Positions 7,771 through 16,497 of a stretch of 64,000 nucleotides of DNA are shown here, one piece after another. The stretch lies in assembly GCF_900099765.1 (NCBI RefSeq), contig NZ_FNDX01000018.1, positions 40,240-104,239 on the forward strand, given 5' to 3'. Positions within the stretch are counted from its first letter, which is position 1; every line of letters begins with the position of its first letter. The notes beneath the pieces were generated by a model that worked only from the letters and a program-made list of their open reading frames with translations, did not search any database and was not told where the DNA came from. The position numbers and the translations under genes were made by a program. Source of the stretch: Paenibacillus typhae. GTDB lineage: Bacteria; Bacillota; Bacilli; Paenibacillales; Paenibacillaceae.

Positions 7771-8637
7771 TTACACATCGTATTCCAGCTGCTTCTTGGC
7801 CTGGACAATGAAGTCCAGCGGATTCTCGATCGCCGCCGCATCATACTGTACAGCTCCGATCTTGAGTCCAAGATTAACCTTGTATTTGCCGGAGAATTCA
7901 TTTTCGTTCAATTGCTGAAGCTTGAGCTTAATCCGTTCAATTACAATCCTCGCACCATCGTGGTCCGTAAAGAGCAGCAGCCCCCAGGTCGCATCGTCCT
8001 TATCCAGCAGATAGAGCGCATCATTCGTGCGGATACTCGACTGGCTTAGCTGGGAGACGTCATAGATCGCCTCGGACAGCTGCTCCTCCGGGATGAGCCT
8101 GCGGATCTCGCTCCAGTATTTCACCTTAACGACCAGAAGCGTCAGCGGAATCCCGTAGCGGGTGGAAATCCCCGTAAACAGGCTGGCGTCCTTCTGAAAA
8201 GCGACGCTGTTGCGCAGATCGGTATTCTCATCCACCGTAGCCAGATTGGCGGTTGTCTTCTTCAGCCGCTCATTCTCTGCCTGCAGCTCCCTGGAGCTTG
8301 AGGTGAAGATCCACAGCATCACTGTGATAAGCGGAACCATAACCAGCCAGAAGTAAGTGCTGACTCCGATCGTCTCTCCCCTTGATACCGTCTGATATAC
8401 AGTAAAGAGGCCGTAGATGAAGATAAAAGCAAGGTTCAGCGTCAGCCCCGCGGTTACCGTGGTGAAGTACGTTACCAGCGCCAGCAGGAACGCGATATTC
8501 AGAATGATGATATTCTGCATATACCCGCTGCCGGAACCGGCGATAAACACAACACAGATGAACATCAGCACCAGAAAGCCGAGGAAGCCAAGGTCTGATG
8601 CCAGGCTGCTGCGGTTACGTCTCACGTCTATCACCAC
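7771..8637 (-). CDS. ydaK: YdaK-like membrane c-di-GMP receptor with degenerate GGDEF domain
   Basis: A 288-residue protein: four membrane segments (about residues 15-112), a short coiled linker (115-132), then a GGDEF-fold domain (135-288). The catalytic motif is gone: the five GGDEF positions read D-K-D-D-A (212-216). The allosteric RxxD site is kept (R203-T-N-D206) at the exact spacing seen in active cyclases. B. subtilis YdaK, encoded in the ydaJKLMN exopolysaccharide operon, has the same logic and is considered a c-di-GMP receptor. The gene overlaps the BcsB-like gene by 23 bases. The GTG start at 8637 could instead be a GTG 12 bases downstream. Confidence 0.88.
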   Translation of the reverse strand: MVIDVRRNRSSLASDLGFLGFLVLMFICVVFIAGSGSGYMQNIIILNIAFLLALVTYFTTVTAGLTLNLAFIFIYGLFTVYQTVSRGETIGVSTYFWLVMVPLITVMLWIFTSSSRELQAENERLKKTTANLATVDENTDLRNSVAFQKDASLFTGISTRYGIPLTLLVVKVKYWSEIRRLIPEEQLSEAIYDVSQLSQSSIRTNDALYLLDKDDATWGLLLFTDHDGARIVIERIKLKLQQLNENEFSGKYKVNLGLKIGAVQYDAAAIENPLDFIVQAKKQLEYDV

Positions 8638-10714
8638 GTTTCTTCATATGTTTGCGGAGCAGCAGAAGAAGAGCTGCAAGTACGAGGGCAACTACAAGGA
8701 CTACAGCAACGACGAAGCTAAGCACATCGCTGCGCTGCACAATCTGCTCCAGCGCCGAATCCTGCTGTGCCCCTGTATCGGTCTTGAACCGGTAGGCACT
8801 GACAGTACCATCCTTGTCGGCAACCACAGCATCGCCGAATACCTTCCACTTGTCCTTTTCGCTGGCAATCAGCCGGGAAGCAAGATAATAACCCTCGGCA
8901 TTTACCGCAGTAACCGCCATATAGCCGCGGCCGTTCCCGTAAGGGGATTCCACCAGCTGCAGTGTTCCTATCGCTGAGCCGTACTGCTCTTCAATGCTCA
9001 TTTTTTCATTGGAAACAAAGGTTGTCCCGTCCTTGCTGTACCGGAAAAACAGCTTATCGTTGTTATCCCGGATAATCCGGTTGTTCTGATAGGAGCCGAC
9101 GGCCAGGATGTTGTTATTCTTCAAATTATCGGCACTGACCTCGTCAGTATAATAGTGGATGTCACCGGTGTTGCCTTCCGAATACTGACCCAGCAGATTG
9201 AAGACATTGGCCAGACTCTGATAGGCATAGTCATCCATTTCCTGAGGCAGCACCACCGCTACATGATTATAAATGCCGTCCCGCAGAAACGGATACGGAT
9301 AGTTATTGAACAGCAGGTCTGTCCGGTCCTTGGTATTCAGATGCAGCAGCGATTCCTTATCGATGTACGCCCACGGCATCTGTTCGGTATTCGGTGTACA
9401 TACGGCGTTTTCCATCTCCAGATCAAAGGCCACCGTAACCGAGAAATTGCCGGAGATATTGAGATTCTTAGGCACTGCCAGAGTGAGCGTATCGCCGTTG
9501 GCCAGCTCCTTCGCCAGCTTCTTGCTGCCGATCGGTGTACCGTTGATGCTCACGGTAACCAGCGAGCGTGAGAAGTCGAGATTGCCGGCATAGCGGAAAT
9601 CAAGGCTGATCCTTCCGGCATCAGCGATCGACCGGTTGGACGGCAGGGCGACGAAATAGGTCTGCTCCCGGTGGTTCGGGCCGGACAGCTTGTCACCGGA
9701 TTCAGTGAGGGTTACATCCGAGCTGATGCTGCCCGCCGGCTCGTCCACCTGCGTTGAGTCGTCGATCACCTTCAGGTCACCTGCAAGCTGGCTCATCAGC
9801 TCGGTGCTGGCTGCCATTCTCCCGGCCTTGATCAGCAGGCTCTCATCCTGCGAGGTCACGACCAGCGTCGGCCGGCTGTCCTTATTTATCAGCTGGATCA
9901 GCGCATGCGTGCCCAGATCCTCCTCTGTACTAAGCTGCTGCTTCAGTTCAGCGGGTACACGGCCGTACATGGCCACCAGCACTACAGCATTCTTGTCCTT
10001 CACAGTATCCTCCCGGTAAGGGAGCATACCGATCGTTTTGTCTGTCAGCGCATTCTCTTTGGCGAAGCCCGACAAAGCATAAGTAGCCGCCTCCAGCTCA
10101 GCACCGGAAGCCCCCGCCGGTACGGTGATCAGACTCTTGCCGCTCTTCACGTTATCAATGCCGGAGAACCGCTCGCTGAAATCGCCGATGCCGCCGGTAA
10201 GCGCCTTGGTGCTATAGGTTACAGCTATACTTGAGGTATTGAAGAAATGAAGCCAGTTGTCCGGCGAATGATCCACGTAACACACCTGATTATTGTCTGC
10301 CGCCGTTTTCAGATCGCCCTGAAGGGTCAGCGTGTTGCTGTCTTTTTTCAAAAAACCCCTAGGCGCAGTAATGCTGATAATCTGCTCCCCGTTGTCTCCA
10401 GGCGACGGCCGGAAGGAGTGGAACGGGATACCGTTCAGTGACAGCGTTATACTCGACATCTGCTCCCTTGTGATTTGCGAAACCTGAAAATGCAGGTTGA
10501 TCTTTACGTCTTCCACATTCCAGTAATCCATCACTGTAAAAAACTGCTGTGACGATGCTCCGCCGGAAAGCGCAGTATCCGTGCCGGTGAAGGAGGTTTC
10601 ATAGGTCAGTCTGCCGGCACCCGGAAGCACTGCGGCTGCAGAAGCCGGGGGCAGCAGAGACAGGAAAAGAGCGAGGCAGAGCGTAAGCAGCATGATCTGT
10701 TTTTTTATTGTCAT
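8615..10714 (-). CDS. ydaN: BcsB-like exopolysaccharide synthase accessory protein (YdaN)
   Basis: A 699-residue exported protein: signal peptide (about 1-27), a large beta-rich extracellular region with two similar halves, and one C-terminal membrane anchor (about 662-685) followed by a basic tail. Length, architecture and repeated jelly-roll-like halves match the cellulose synthase regulatory subunit BcsB family, which includes B. subtilis YdaN and Listeria PssE-type proteins. It probably guides the nascent polymer leaving the GT2 synthase encoded 39 bases upstream. It has no catalytic site of its own. Confidence 0.85.
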   Translation of the reverse strand: MTIKKQIMLLTLCLALFLSLLPPASAAAVLPGAGRLTYETSFTGTDTALSGGASSQQFFTVMDYWNVEDVKINLHFQVSQITREQMSSITLSLNGIPFHSFRPSPGDNGEQIISITAPRGFLKKDSNTLTLQGDLKTAADNNQVCYVDHSPDNWLHFFNTSSIAVTYSTKALTGGIGDFSERFSGIDNVKSGKSLITVPAGASGAELEAATYALSGFAKENALTDKTIGMLPYREDTVKDKNAVVLVAMYGRVPAELKQQLSTEEDLGTHALIQLINKDSRPTLVVTSQDESLLIKAGRMAASTELMSQLAGDLKVIDDSTQVDEPAGSISSDVTLTESGDKLSGPNHREQTYFVALPSNRSIADAGRISLDFRYAGNLDFSRSLVTVSINGTPIGSKKLAKELANGDTLTLAVPKNLNISGNFSVTVAFDLEMENAVCTPNTEQMPWAYIDKESLLHLNTKDRTDLLFNNYPYPFLRDGIYNHVAVVLPQEMDDYAYQSLANVFNLLGQYSEGNTGDIHYYTDEVSADNLKNNNILAVGSYQNNRIIRDNNDKLFFRYSKDGTTFVSNEKMSIEEQYGSAIGTLQLVESPYGNGRGYMAVTAVNAEGYYLASRLIASEKDKWKVFGDAVVADKDGTVSAYRFKTDTGAQQDSALEQIVQRSDVLSFVVAVVLVVALVLAALLLLLRKHMKKRGDRRET

Positions 10715-10753
10715 CCGTATCTCCTGTGTCCCTTATTTATCTTCCATCAGCGC

Positions 10754-12004
10754 CTAGTAGCGCTCGGTTTTATACCATTTGGCTTCCCGCTTGAAAATAA
10801 CGTCCTTGAGGTAGTTATACATCCCGTATGCGGCAACGGCCATCCACAGCTGGCAGTAAGAAACATACATCAGCAGAATAATGCCCAGATTGGATAAGCT
10901 CATCTCCCCCTTTTCTGTCGTCAGCGTGACAAAAATTCCGACCACGAACAACACAATGGCCAGCAGCCACAGAAAGCTGCTCAGGCCGGCAATTGTGGTA
11001 TGCACGTATCCCATCGCATGCAGCACCAGCAGCAGGTCAGAGGTGATCAGTGAGATCAGCAGCAGAAAATAAATCGACACATAATACAGAATATCAAAGC
11101 GGATTTTGGAGGCGGAGCGGTCGAAAAGCAGCGGCAGATTTTTGACAATGACATAGACATTGCCTTTGGCCCAGCGGGTCCGCTGCTTGAACCAGACCTT
11201 TACCGTCTGCGGCTCCTGCTCCCAGGTGACCGACTTCGGCTGGAATTTGATCCGGTAGCCCATCATGTAAATGCGGAAGCTGATTTCGGTATCCTCGGCA
11301 ATCGCTTTGACATCCCAGCCGCCGATCGCCTCTACAATGGACCTGCGCATAATAAAGTTGGTTCCCGGAATGGTGCACAGCTTGAACAGCTTCCACCGTC
11401 CGGCCTGGGCCATCCACTGAAAAGACAGCGTCTCTATATTAATAAACCGGGTGAGCAGACTGGCATCACGGTTGCGTGTCCGGAACTTGCCGATGACAGC
11501 GCCGAGACGCTGATCGGATACGATCTCGGCGACCAGATATTTCAGCGCCGTCCGCTCAGGCGTATTGTCGGCATCGTAAATGGCGATCAGCTCCCCTTTG
11601 CTGCGGGTAAAGCCGATGTTCAGCGCATTGGACTTTCCTTTTCCTCCGGTGACGGAATCGGTATTGATGATGAGCAGATTGCGTTCCGGATATCTATCTT
11701 GTATATTTCCCAGCAGCACTGCACTGTTATCCGAGGAATTGTCATTAATGACAATGATCTCATAGCGGTCATGCGGATAATCCAGCGCAAGCAGCGATTC
11801 TACAGTCTTACTGATTACTACACCCTCATTGTGGGCAGGAACCATGACCGTCACAAACGGATATTCACCCTTGATTTCCGGAACCTTTTCCCGCTCCGTT
11901 TGAATGTAATACAAGTATCCCGCAATAATCAGGGCAACATTGACCAGCAGCAGCGACCAGATACAGATCACCGCAATTACCATCAGCACGTCCGAGATCG
12001 TCAT
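10754..12004 (-). CDS. ydaM: Processive family-2 glycosyltransferase of the exopolysaccharide operon (YdaM)
   Basis: A 416-residue membrane synthase. It has one N-terminal membrane segment (about 7-32), a cytoplasmic GT2 domain (50-300) and three or four C-terminal membrane segments (300-400). Processive-synthase motifs are all present: NDNSSD for the nucleotide-sugar site, DAD (in YDADNT), the TED-like AEDTE, and QxxRW as QRTRW. This is the BcsA/PgaC/hyaluronan-synthase architecture without a PilZ domain, consistent with c-di-GMP control being supplied by the separate YdaK-like receptor. The substrate sugar cannot be read from sequence. Confidence 0.9.
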   Translation of the reverse strand: MTISDVLMVIAVICIWSLLLVNVALIIAGYLYYIQTEREKVPEIKGEYPFVTVMVPAHNEGVVISKTVESLLALDYPHDRYEIIVINDNSSDNSAVLLGNIQDRYPERNLLIINTDSVTGGKGKSNALNIGFTRSKGELIAIYDADNTPERTALKYLVAEIVSDQRLGAVIGKFRTRNRDASLLTRFINIETLSFQWMAQAGRWKLFKLCTIPGTNFIMRRSIVEAIGGWDVKAIAEDTEISFRIYMMGYRIKFQPKSVTWEQEPQTVKVWFKQRTRWAKGNVYVIVKNLPLLFDRSASKIRFDILYYVSIYFLLLISLITSDLLLVLHAMGYVHTTIAGLSSFLWLLAIVLFVVGIFVTLTTEKGEMSLSNLGIILLMYVSYCQLWMAVAAYGMYNYLKDVIFKREAKWYKTERY

Positions 12005-12023
12005 GTCAGCCTCCTGACCAAGC

Positions 12024-13583
12024 TTATTTCAAATATTTTCGGCGGTACAGCCTGTAGCCGACCGTCAGCAATCCCCCGAAGAACAGGAGGGCGATAATAA
12101 TGACAACGATAAAAAACTGGTTTTGCACATTGAACAGCCCTTTAAAGCTCTGGTATTGCTCCTCTTTATATTGAAAATCACTGCTTACTGCTTTGGGAAC
12201 ATAATCCACATTGAGCGCTTCACCGTTCACTCTGAGCACTCCGTCTGCGGAGGTAACGGTATAGCTGTCTGTAACCGTCTTATGCACAGCCTGTTTATAG
12301 TCGGCAAAGGAGATCCAGTAAGCATCCACCGTCTCCAGCAATACCTCCATTCCAGCCTCATCCTCCGGAAGATTCAAGGTCACGGCTGTACTCACCGGCA
12401 GCTGGGGCATGGCTTTGCCTTCATGCGTAAGGTCCGCCATAAATTCGGGCGTCATGCTGTAGAGCGAGGATGTGAAGGCGGCGGAAACATTGGTTTTCTC
12501 CATATGGATCACGTTTTCGTCCGGGAACAGCACGACCGAGTCAAAAAACCTCATGCCGGCCGAGGAATACTCCTTATCATAGGTCCAATAAAGGTCAGCC
12601 CCCATGCCCAGCGGCGCAATGCCGTTCTCTGCCAGCAGATTAATAAAGCTGTTCATTTTATCGCCAAGCGTGTGATCACTGCTGTTAATGGAGGGCATCA
12701 CAACGGGAGCATTGACCAAAATGCTCCCGTTTTTGGACTGCACTACCTTGAGCGCATCCAGATAACGCTGCATGGCCGGAAAGTCCGTATTGCTGAATAC
12801 CGGGCGCACGCTGGCAATGAACGGAATCCCGGCATCATACAGCCTGCCGGCCAGCTTCTCCAGCAGGGAGAGATCCGAGAACGGATAGATCTCTTTAATA
12901 ACCAGATAAGGCCCGGCGGCAGCAGCTGCTCCCAGCCAGTCCTTCAGCACATAAGCGATCGCGAGCCTCCCGGCATAGCCTGCGTCCAGATAAGGCGCAT
13001 AGGTATAGCTGCCTGAGTTCATGGCGTATGGAACCTTGCCATACGTTCCCGGAAGCGTCAGACTGCCGTAAGTCTTCTCCGCTCTGCCAGCTGCAATATA
13101 CGGAACCTGCTGCAGCTGGATACCCGGCAACCGGAAATCACCGGCCGATAGTCCGCCGCTTCCCTCCTCGATCAGGCCGGCAGACAGCTGCAGGGTCTGC
13201 TGCAGCCGGGCGGGAGGATTATACCCGATATGCAGGTATTGCCCCCGGTAACGGTCAACATCAGCTTCAAAGGATGCGCTGGCAGTCAGCACAGGGTCGT
13301 TAATAACGGTAATGACCCTGGCGTATGCCTCCATCATCCCCTGCTCATAATGATCGAGCGAAACCACGGTCACCTGAACAGAATAGGCGGCAAGCAGTCG
13401 CTCCAGCTCCCGCACATTCCCTTCGCGCGGGGTTCCTGCTGCCAGGCTGTCATACAGCAGCAGCACGCCGGGCTGCGGAGCGGCGGTCTGCGGCGCAGCC
13501 GCTTTTGCCGGCGCTGACGGCTGCAGCAACACGGCTAACATCAGCAGCAGCGGCAGAAGCAGTCCCGGGCTGCGGCGGCTCAT
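12024..13583 (-). CDS. ydaL: DUF2334 exported protein of the exopolysaccharide operon (YdaL)
   Basis: A 519-residue protein with a signal peptide (about 1-29), a long extracellular region and a C-terminal membrane anchor (about 488-510). The middle (about 210-370) carries DUF2334 features related to the polysaccharide-deacetylase barrel: YLVIKEIYPFS, an IPFIASVRP strand, and MPSINSSDHTLGDKM with His/Asp residues that may bind a metal. The matching B. subtilis gene is ydaL. A role in editing the polymer outside the membrane is inferred. Its start overlaps the upstream gene's stop by four bases. Confidence 0.82.
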   Translation of the reverse strand: MSRRSPGLLLPLLLMLAVLLQPSAPAKAAAPQTAAPQPGVLLLYDSLAAGTPREGNVRELERLLAAYSVQVTVVSLDHYEQGMMEAYARVITVINDPVLTASASFEADVDRYRGQYLHIGYNPPARLQQTLQLSAGLIEEGSGGLSAGDFRLPGIQLQQVPYIAAGRAEKTYGSLTLPGTYGKVPYAMNSGSYTYAPYLDAGYAGRLAIAYVLKDWLGAAAAAGPYLVIKEIYPFSDLSLLEKLAGRLYDAGIPFIASVRPVFSNTDFPAMQRYLDALKVVQSKNGSILVNAPVVMPSINSSDHTLGDKMNSFINLLAENGIAPLGMGADLYWTYDKEYSSAGMRFFDSVVLFPDENVIHMEKTNVSAAFTSSLYSMTPEFMADLTHEGKAMPQLPVSTAVTLNLPEDEAGMEVLLETVDAYWISFADYKQAVHKTVTDSYTVTSADGVLRVNGEALNVDYVPKAVSSDFQYKEEQYQSFKGLFNVQNQFFIVVIIIALLFFGGLLTVGYRLYRRKYLK

Positions 13584-15115
13584 ATGCTGACGCCCTTCTG
13601 CACCTTTGGCATGTTGGCAGACATCCCTGCCGCCGGCTCACTACTGCCGGAAACTCTGCGCCCGATTACACCGGACAGGCCCAGCACCGATACGAGATCA
13701 AAGGACAGGGTGAACAGGAATTCATGCTTCGAGATATCCGCGTCGCCTGCCCCGATAATGGACACCATGATGCCGGACAAGCCTACTGCCATGCTGGCTA
13801 CAATCAGTGCCATGCGCTGCATCCCCCGTGAATCCCGCGCCTTGAGCGCTTTGATGAAGGATGGCATATAGAGCCCGGTCACCAGCGCCATCCAGAGCAG
13901 GATGAAGCCGAAGGTTTTAGGGGCTAGAATCCCCTTCAGCAGACTGTACAGGGCAAAAAAGTGGCTTTGGGCCCGGAATTCCTTGCCCGCTGACTGCTCG
14001 TAGTTACCCATGGCTGCCGGTTTGATTGAAAACGCGCTTTGGGCAGCCACATCCAGAATCGAGCTGAACTGGTCCGGGTTCGCAAGATAATATTTCAGGA
14101 TGGAGACAAATCCGTATTTGCTGTAGAAGTCCTGCTCCAGAATAGGCGAATTGACATCAACTGTTCCGTACTGCTCATAGTAAATATTGTTTTTCAGGAT
14201 TGCGTACTGTTCATTAATCCCGAAGGACTTCAACGAGGTCTCCGGATTGGCAGAATCCTTCAGCACTCCCCGGGTCATGGCATGATACTGGTTGATGTTG
14301 ACGAACTCCTTGGAAATGTTCAGGTAAGTGCCGATTCCGGCTGCAAACAGCAGAACCAGTGAAATCACCGTCATTACTCGGAAGATCCGGTCCTTTCTTA
14401 CCCAAAAGAGCATAATTCCGAGTCCAGCCAGAATAATGCCCACCGGGGCATTCTGCTGTTTCGAGGTTGTGAGGAGCAGCCCGCTGATGACAAACAGGGC
14501 CAGCAGAAAATAATCATTGTACCGCTTCCTGTACAGGAGCAGCCATGCGGCAAACACGTACAGCATCATGATCAGTACAATGCTCTCACTGTAAAAAGAA
14601 TTGAAATAGGCAGTATAACCCGTATCACCAAACACAAAAATGGCCAGAAGAGCGCACAGCATCCCCTGTTTGCGGGTCATGCGGCATGTAATGGCTTCTA
14701 CCAGGAGATAAACGGCAGCAGCATAGAGCAAAGTATAAATGGCCGCCTGAAAGCGGATATCGAACACCGTGCTGCTGAACAGCAGCTTGTTCAGGCCGAT
14801 GGCCAGACTGATGAACAGGGACTGGGATGAGGCGAGCGTTGCCCCGTTTTCGTTATAGTACTGATAGATGCCGAACTGCTTCACGAAATAGCCAAAGTAC
14901 TGGCTGTCATAATCCGGCTGGCTGAAATAAAGTCCGTTGCTGTATATATTCCGGAAAAAATCGCCGTTATCGGCCATCCCGATATAGGGTGCAGTGAACA
15001 GTCCGATCACCGTGATCAGCAGCACCCCGAAGGCGGCAACGAAGGCCGGAGAAGAGCGGAAGCCGGCAAGCATAACGCTCTGCCGCAAGGTTGTTTTAAC
15101 AGTGTTGTAGATCAA
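13580..15115 (-). CDS. Polytopic GT-C-like hexosyltransferase (WsfD-like)
   Basis: A 511-residue protein with about eleven membrane segments. The first extracellular loop holds an acidic MADNGDFFR motif (near residue 50), the position where GT-C enzymes carry their catalytic Asp, followed by a long second loop rich in Tyr and Asn. This matches proteins annotated as the glycan hexose transferase WsfD; members use lipid-linked sugar donors to decorate glycans outside the membrane. No counterpart is present in the B. subtilis ydaJKLMN set, so here it is an addition to the operon. A large extracytoplasmic loop lies between about residues 255 and 365. Confidence 0.7.
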   Translation of the reverse strand: MIYNTVKTTLRQSVMLAGFRSSPAFVAAFGVLLITVIGLFTAPYIGMADNGDFFRNIYSNGLYFSQPDYDSQYFGYFVKQFGIYQYYNENGATLASSQSLFISLAIGLNKLLFSSTVFDIRFQAAIYTLLYAAAVYLLVEAITCRMTRKQGMLCALLAIFVFGDTGYTAYFNSFYSESIVLIMMLYVFAAWLLLYRKRYNDYFLLALFVISGLLLTTSKQQNAPVGIILAGLGIMLFWVRKDRIFRVMTVISLVLLFAAGIGTYLNISKEFVNINQYHAMTRGVLKDSANPETSLKSFGINEQYAILKNNIYYEQYGTVDVNSPILEQDFYSKYGFVSILKYYLANPDQFSSILDVAAQSAFSIKPAAMGNYEQSAGKEFRAQSHFFALYSLLKGILAPKTFGFILLWMALVTGLYMPSFIKALKARDSRGMQRMALIVASMAVGLSGIMVSIIGAGDADISKHEFLFTLSFDLVSVLGLSGVIGRRVSGSSEPAAGMSANMPKVQKGVSI

Positions 15116-15133
15116 GCGGATTCACCTTCGTTA

Positions 15134-16285
15134 TCATTCGTTTTTGGCGGAGTAGGAATAAGCCAGCAGCGCCATCAGATTGTCAAAAGAGTATGCCTGT
15201 CCGGTATTCGTGTCCCCAAACCCGCCATACAGCGGACTTTCCGGGTCTGTAACTCTGAATTCATTCATCCTCCGGATGCTGTCGGCATAAAGTGCATCAT
15301 CGCCGGCTGCTGCACCAATCATCGCTGCCAGCGCATAGATCGCCGTGGAGCGTATATCATTCGCCGGCTTGCCGTCACGCGTATACTGCCCGTACAGCGT
15401 ACCCGCCGCGACCTGCTCCCTGATAAAGCGGAGGCTTTCCGGATTCTGCCGGCCGACCTCGGTCAGATTCAGAATGCTGAGCAGCGATTCTACTGTATTA
15501 ATACCGTCTGAGCTGTAAGCTCCCGATGTATAATCAAATCTCGTCTCATAGAAAGGAAAGGAATCGGACAGATACCCGCCCTCAATGATTTCACTCATAT
15601 TGTGCAACAAAATACCTTTCGATTCGCTACTAATCGACAAATTTCGCAAAATACTTAGATTAATATAACACAAAGTTATAAACCCGTTGTTGTCGTGGTA
15701 ATAATTGTCATATATATCAAACATATAGCCATCTTTAACATTATTGTTATAAAATTTCTTGGAATACTCTGCGGCTTCCTCTTTATATTCCTGATTATCA
15801 AATACCTCTCCGGCCTCATATAAGGCCCCGATCATCCGCAGATCATCCACAGCGGCATTAACCGTATACTGCTTATCCCGTTCGGGGCTGTAACGGTAGC
15901 TGAACCCGCCTTGCATGGCGAAGACCCGTTTGGCGAGCGCCCACTCCCCGGCAAACCGCCCGGCATCCCTGTTGCGGACGGCACTCAGCATCATCAGCGA
16001 GGCGGATTCACTAAGTATCTCATGGCCGGTTGCCACCTCTGCGGACTGGTCTGTTTCCAGCAGATTCGTATACACCCCATAGGGACCGGTAAGCTGCTTG
16101 TCGATAAAGCTATACAGCTTCTGTATGTCCGCAGCTTTCCCTTCAGTCGGCTGGACCGGAGCCTGTGACGGGGAAGAAGAAGCCGCTGTACTTGCTGAAG
16201 GTGCAGGCTGTGCCTTGTTGCTGCAGCCAGCCAGTAAGACCATAAACATCAGACAGACCAGAAATGTGCTGCGTCCTCTATCCAA
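15134..16285 (-). CDS. ydaJ: Glycoside-hydrolase-like lipoprotein (YdaJ)
   Basis: A 383-residue lipoprotein. The lipobox LLAGC places the lipidated Cys at residue 21, followed by a Ser/Pro/Ala-rich spacer to about 50. The rest is an all-helical (alpha/alpha)6-barrel-like domain in the style of GH8 enzymes; acidic residues in TGHEILSESAS and AVDDLRMIGAL are candidates for catalysis. B. subtilis ydaJ and Listeria pssZ (a GH8 enzyme acting on the Pss polymer) hold the same first position. It is the first gene of the operon, 18 bases from the next, and a promoter with a palindrome lies just upstream. Confidence 0.82.
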   Translation of the reverse strand: MDRGRSTFLVCLMFMVLLAGCSNKAQPAPSASTAASSSPSQAPVQPTEGKAADIQKLYSFIDKQLTGPYGVYTNLLETDQSAEVATGHEILSESASLMMLSAVRNRDAGRFAGEWALAKRVFAMQGGFSYRYSPERDKQYTVNAAVDDLRMIGALYEAGEVFDNQEYKEEAAEYSKKFYNNNVKDGYMFDIYDNYYHDNNGFITLCYINLSILRNLSISSESKGILLHNMSEIIEGGYLSDSFPFYETRFDYTSGAYSSDGINTVESLLSILNLTEVGRQNPESLRFIREQVAAGTLYGQYTRDGKPANDIRSTAIYALAAMIGAAAGDDALYADSIRRMNEFRVTDPESPLYGGFGDTNTGQAYSFDNLMALLAYSYSAKNE

Positions 16286-16324
16286 ACCATCACTCCTCTA
16301 CATAAAGGGAATTTTTTGTCGATA

Positions 16325-16352
16325 ATTATATTACGGTAATATAAGTCACAAA
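16325..16352 (-). promoter_or_regulatory. Promoter and palindromic operator of the exopolysaccharide operon
   Basis: On the minus strand, TATAAT (16325-16330) follows TTTGTG (16347-16352) with a 16-base spacer, placing a transcription start about 35 bases before the YdaJ start codon. A perfect 19-bp palindrome, TTATATTAC-G-GTAATATAA (16326-16344), covers the spacer and -10. That position fits a repressor site; the repressor is not encoded next to it. Confidence 0.65.
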
Positions 16353-16442
16353 GTTGAATTCTTTTTCCATCATTTTGTGCCAAAATAATAAAATGATTCC
16401 TTTTTCCTAGTTTTAAACGGGGATCTAAGCTTTTCCGGACAC

Positions 16443-16480
16443 AAAAAAACTGCCTGCAGGTTATGCCTACCCGGGCAGCT
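16443..16480 (-). terminator. Terminator of the channel/DUF350 operon
   Basis: On the minus strand CTGCC...GGCAG closes a larger imperfect stem (with GGTAGG/ACCTGC inside) and is followed by TTTTTTTG. It is 18 bases beyond the stop at 16498. Confidence 0.7.
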
Positions 16481-16497
16481 CTATTAAATGAGAACAT

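Noticed and set aside
12123..13016. 297-residue plus-strand frame opposite the DUF2334 gene
   Set aside because: His/Arg-rich low-quality composition typical of an antisense shadow; the operon is clearly on the minus strand.
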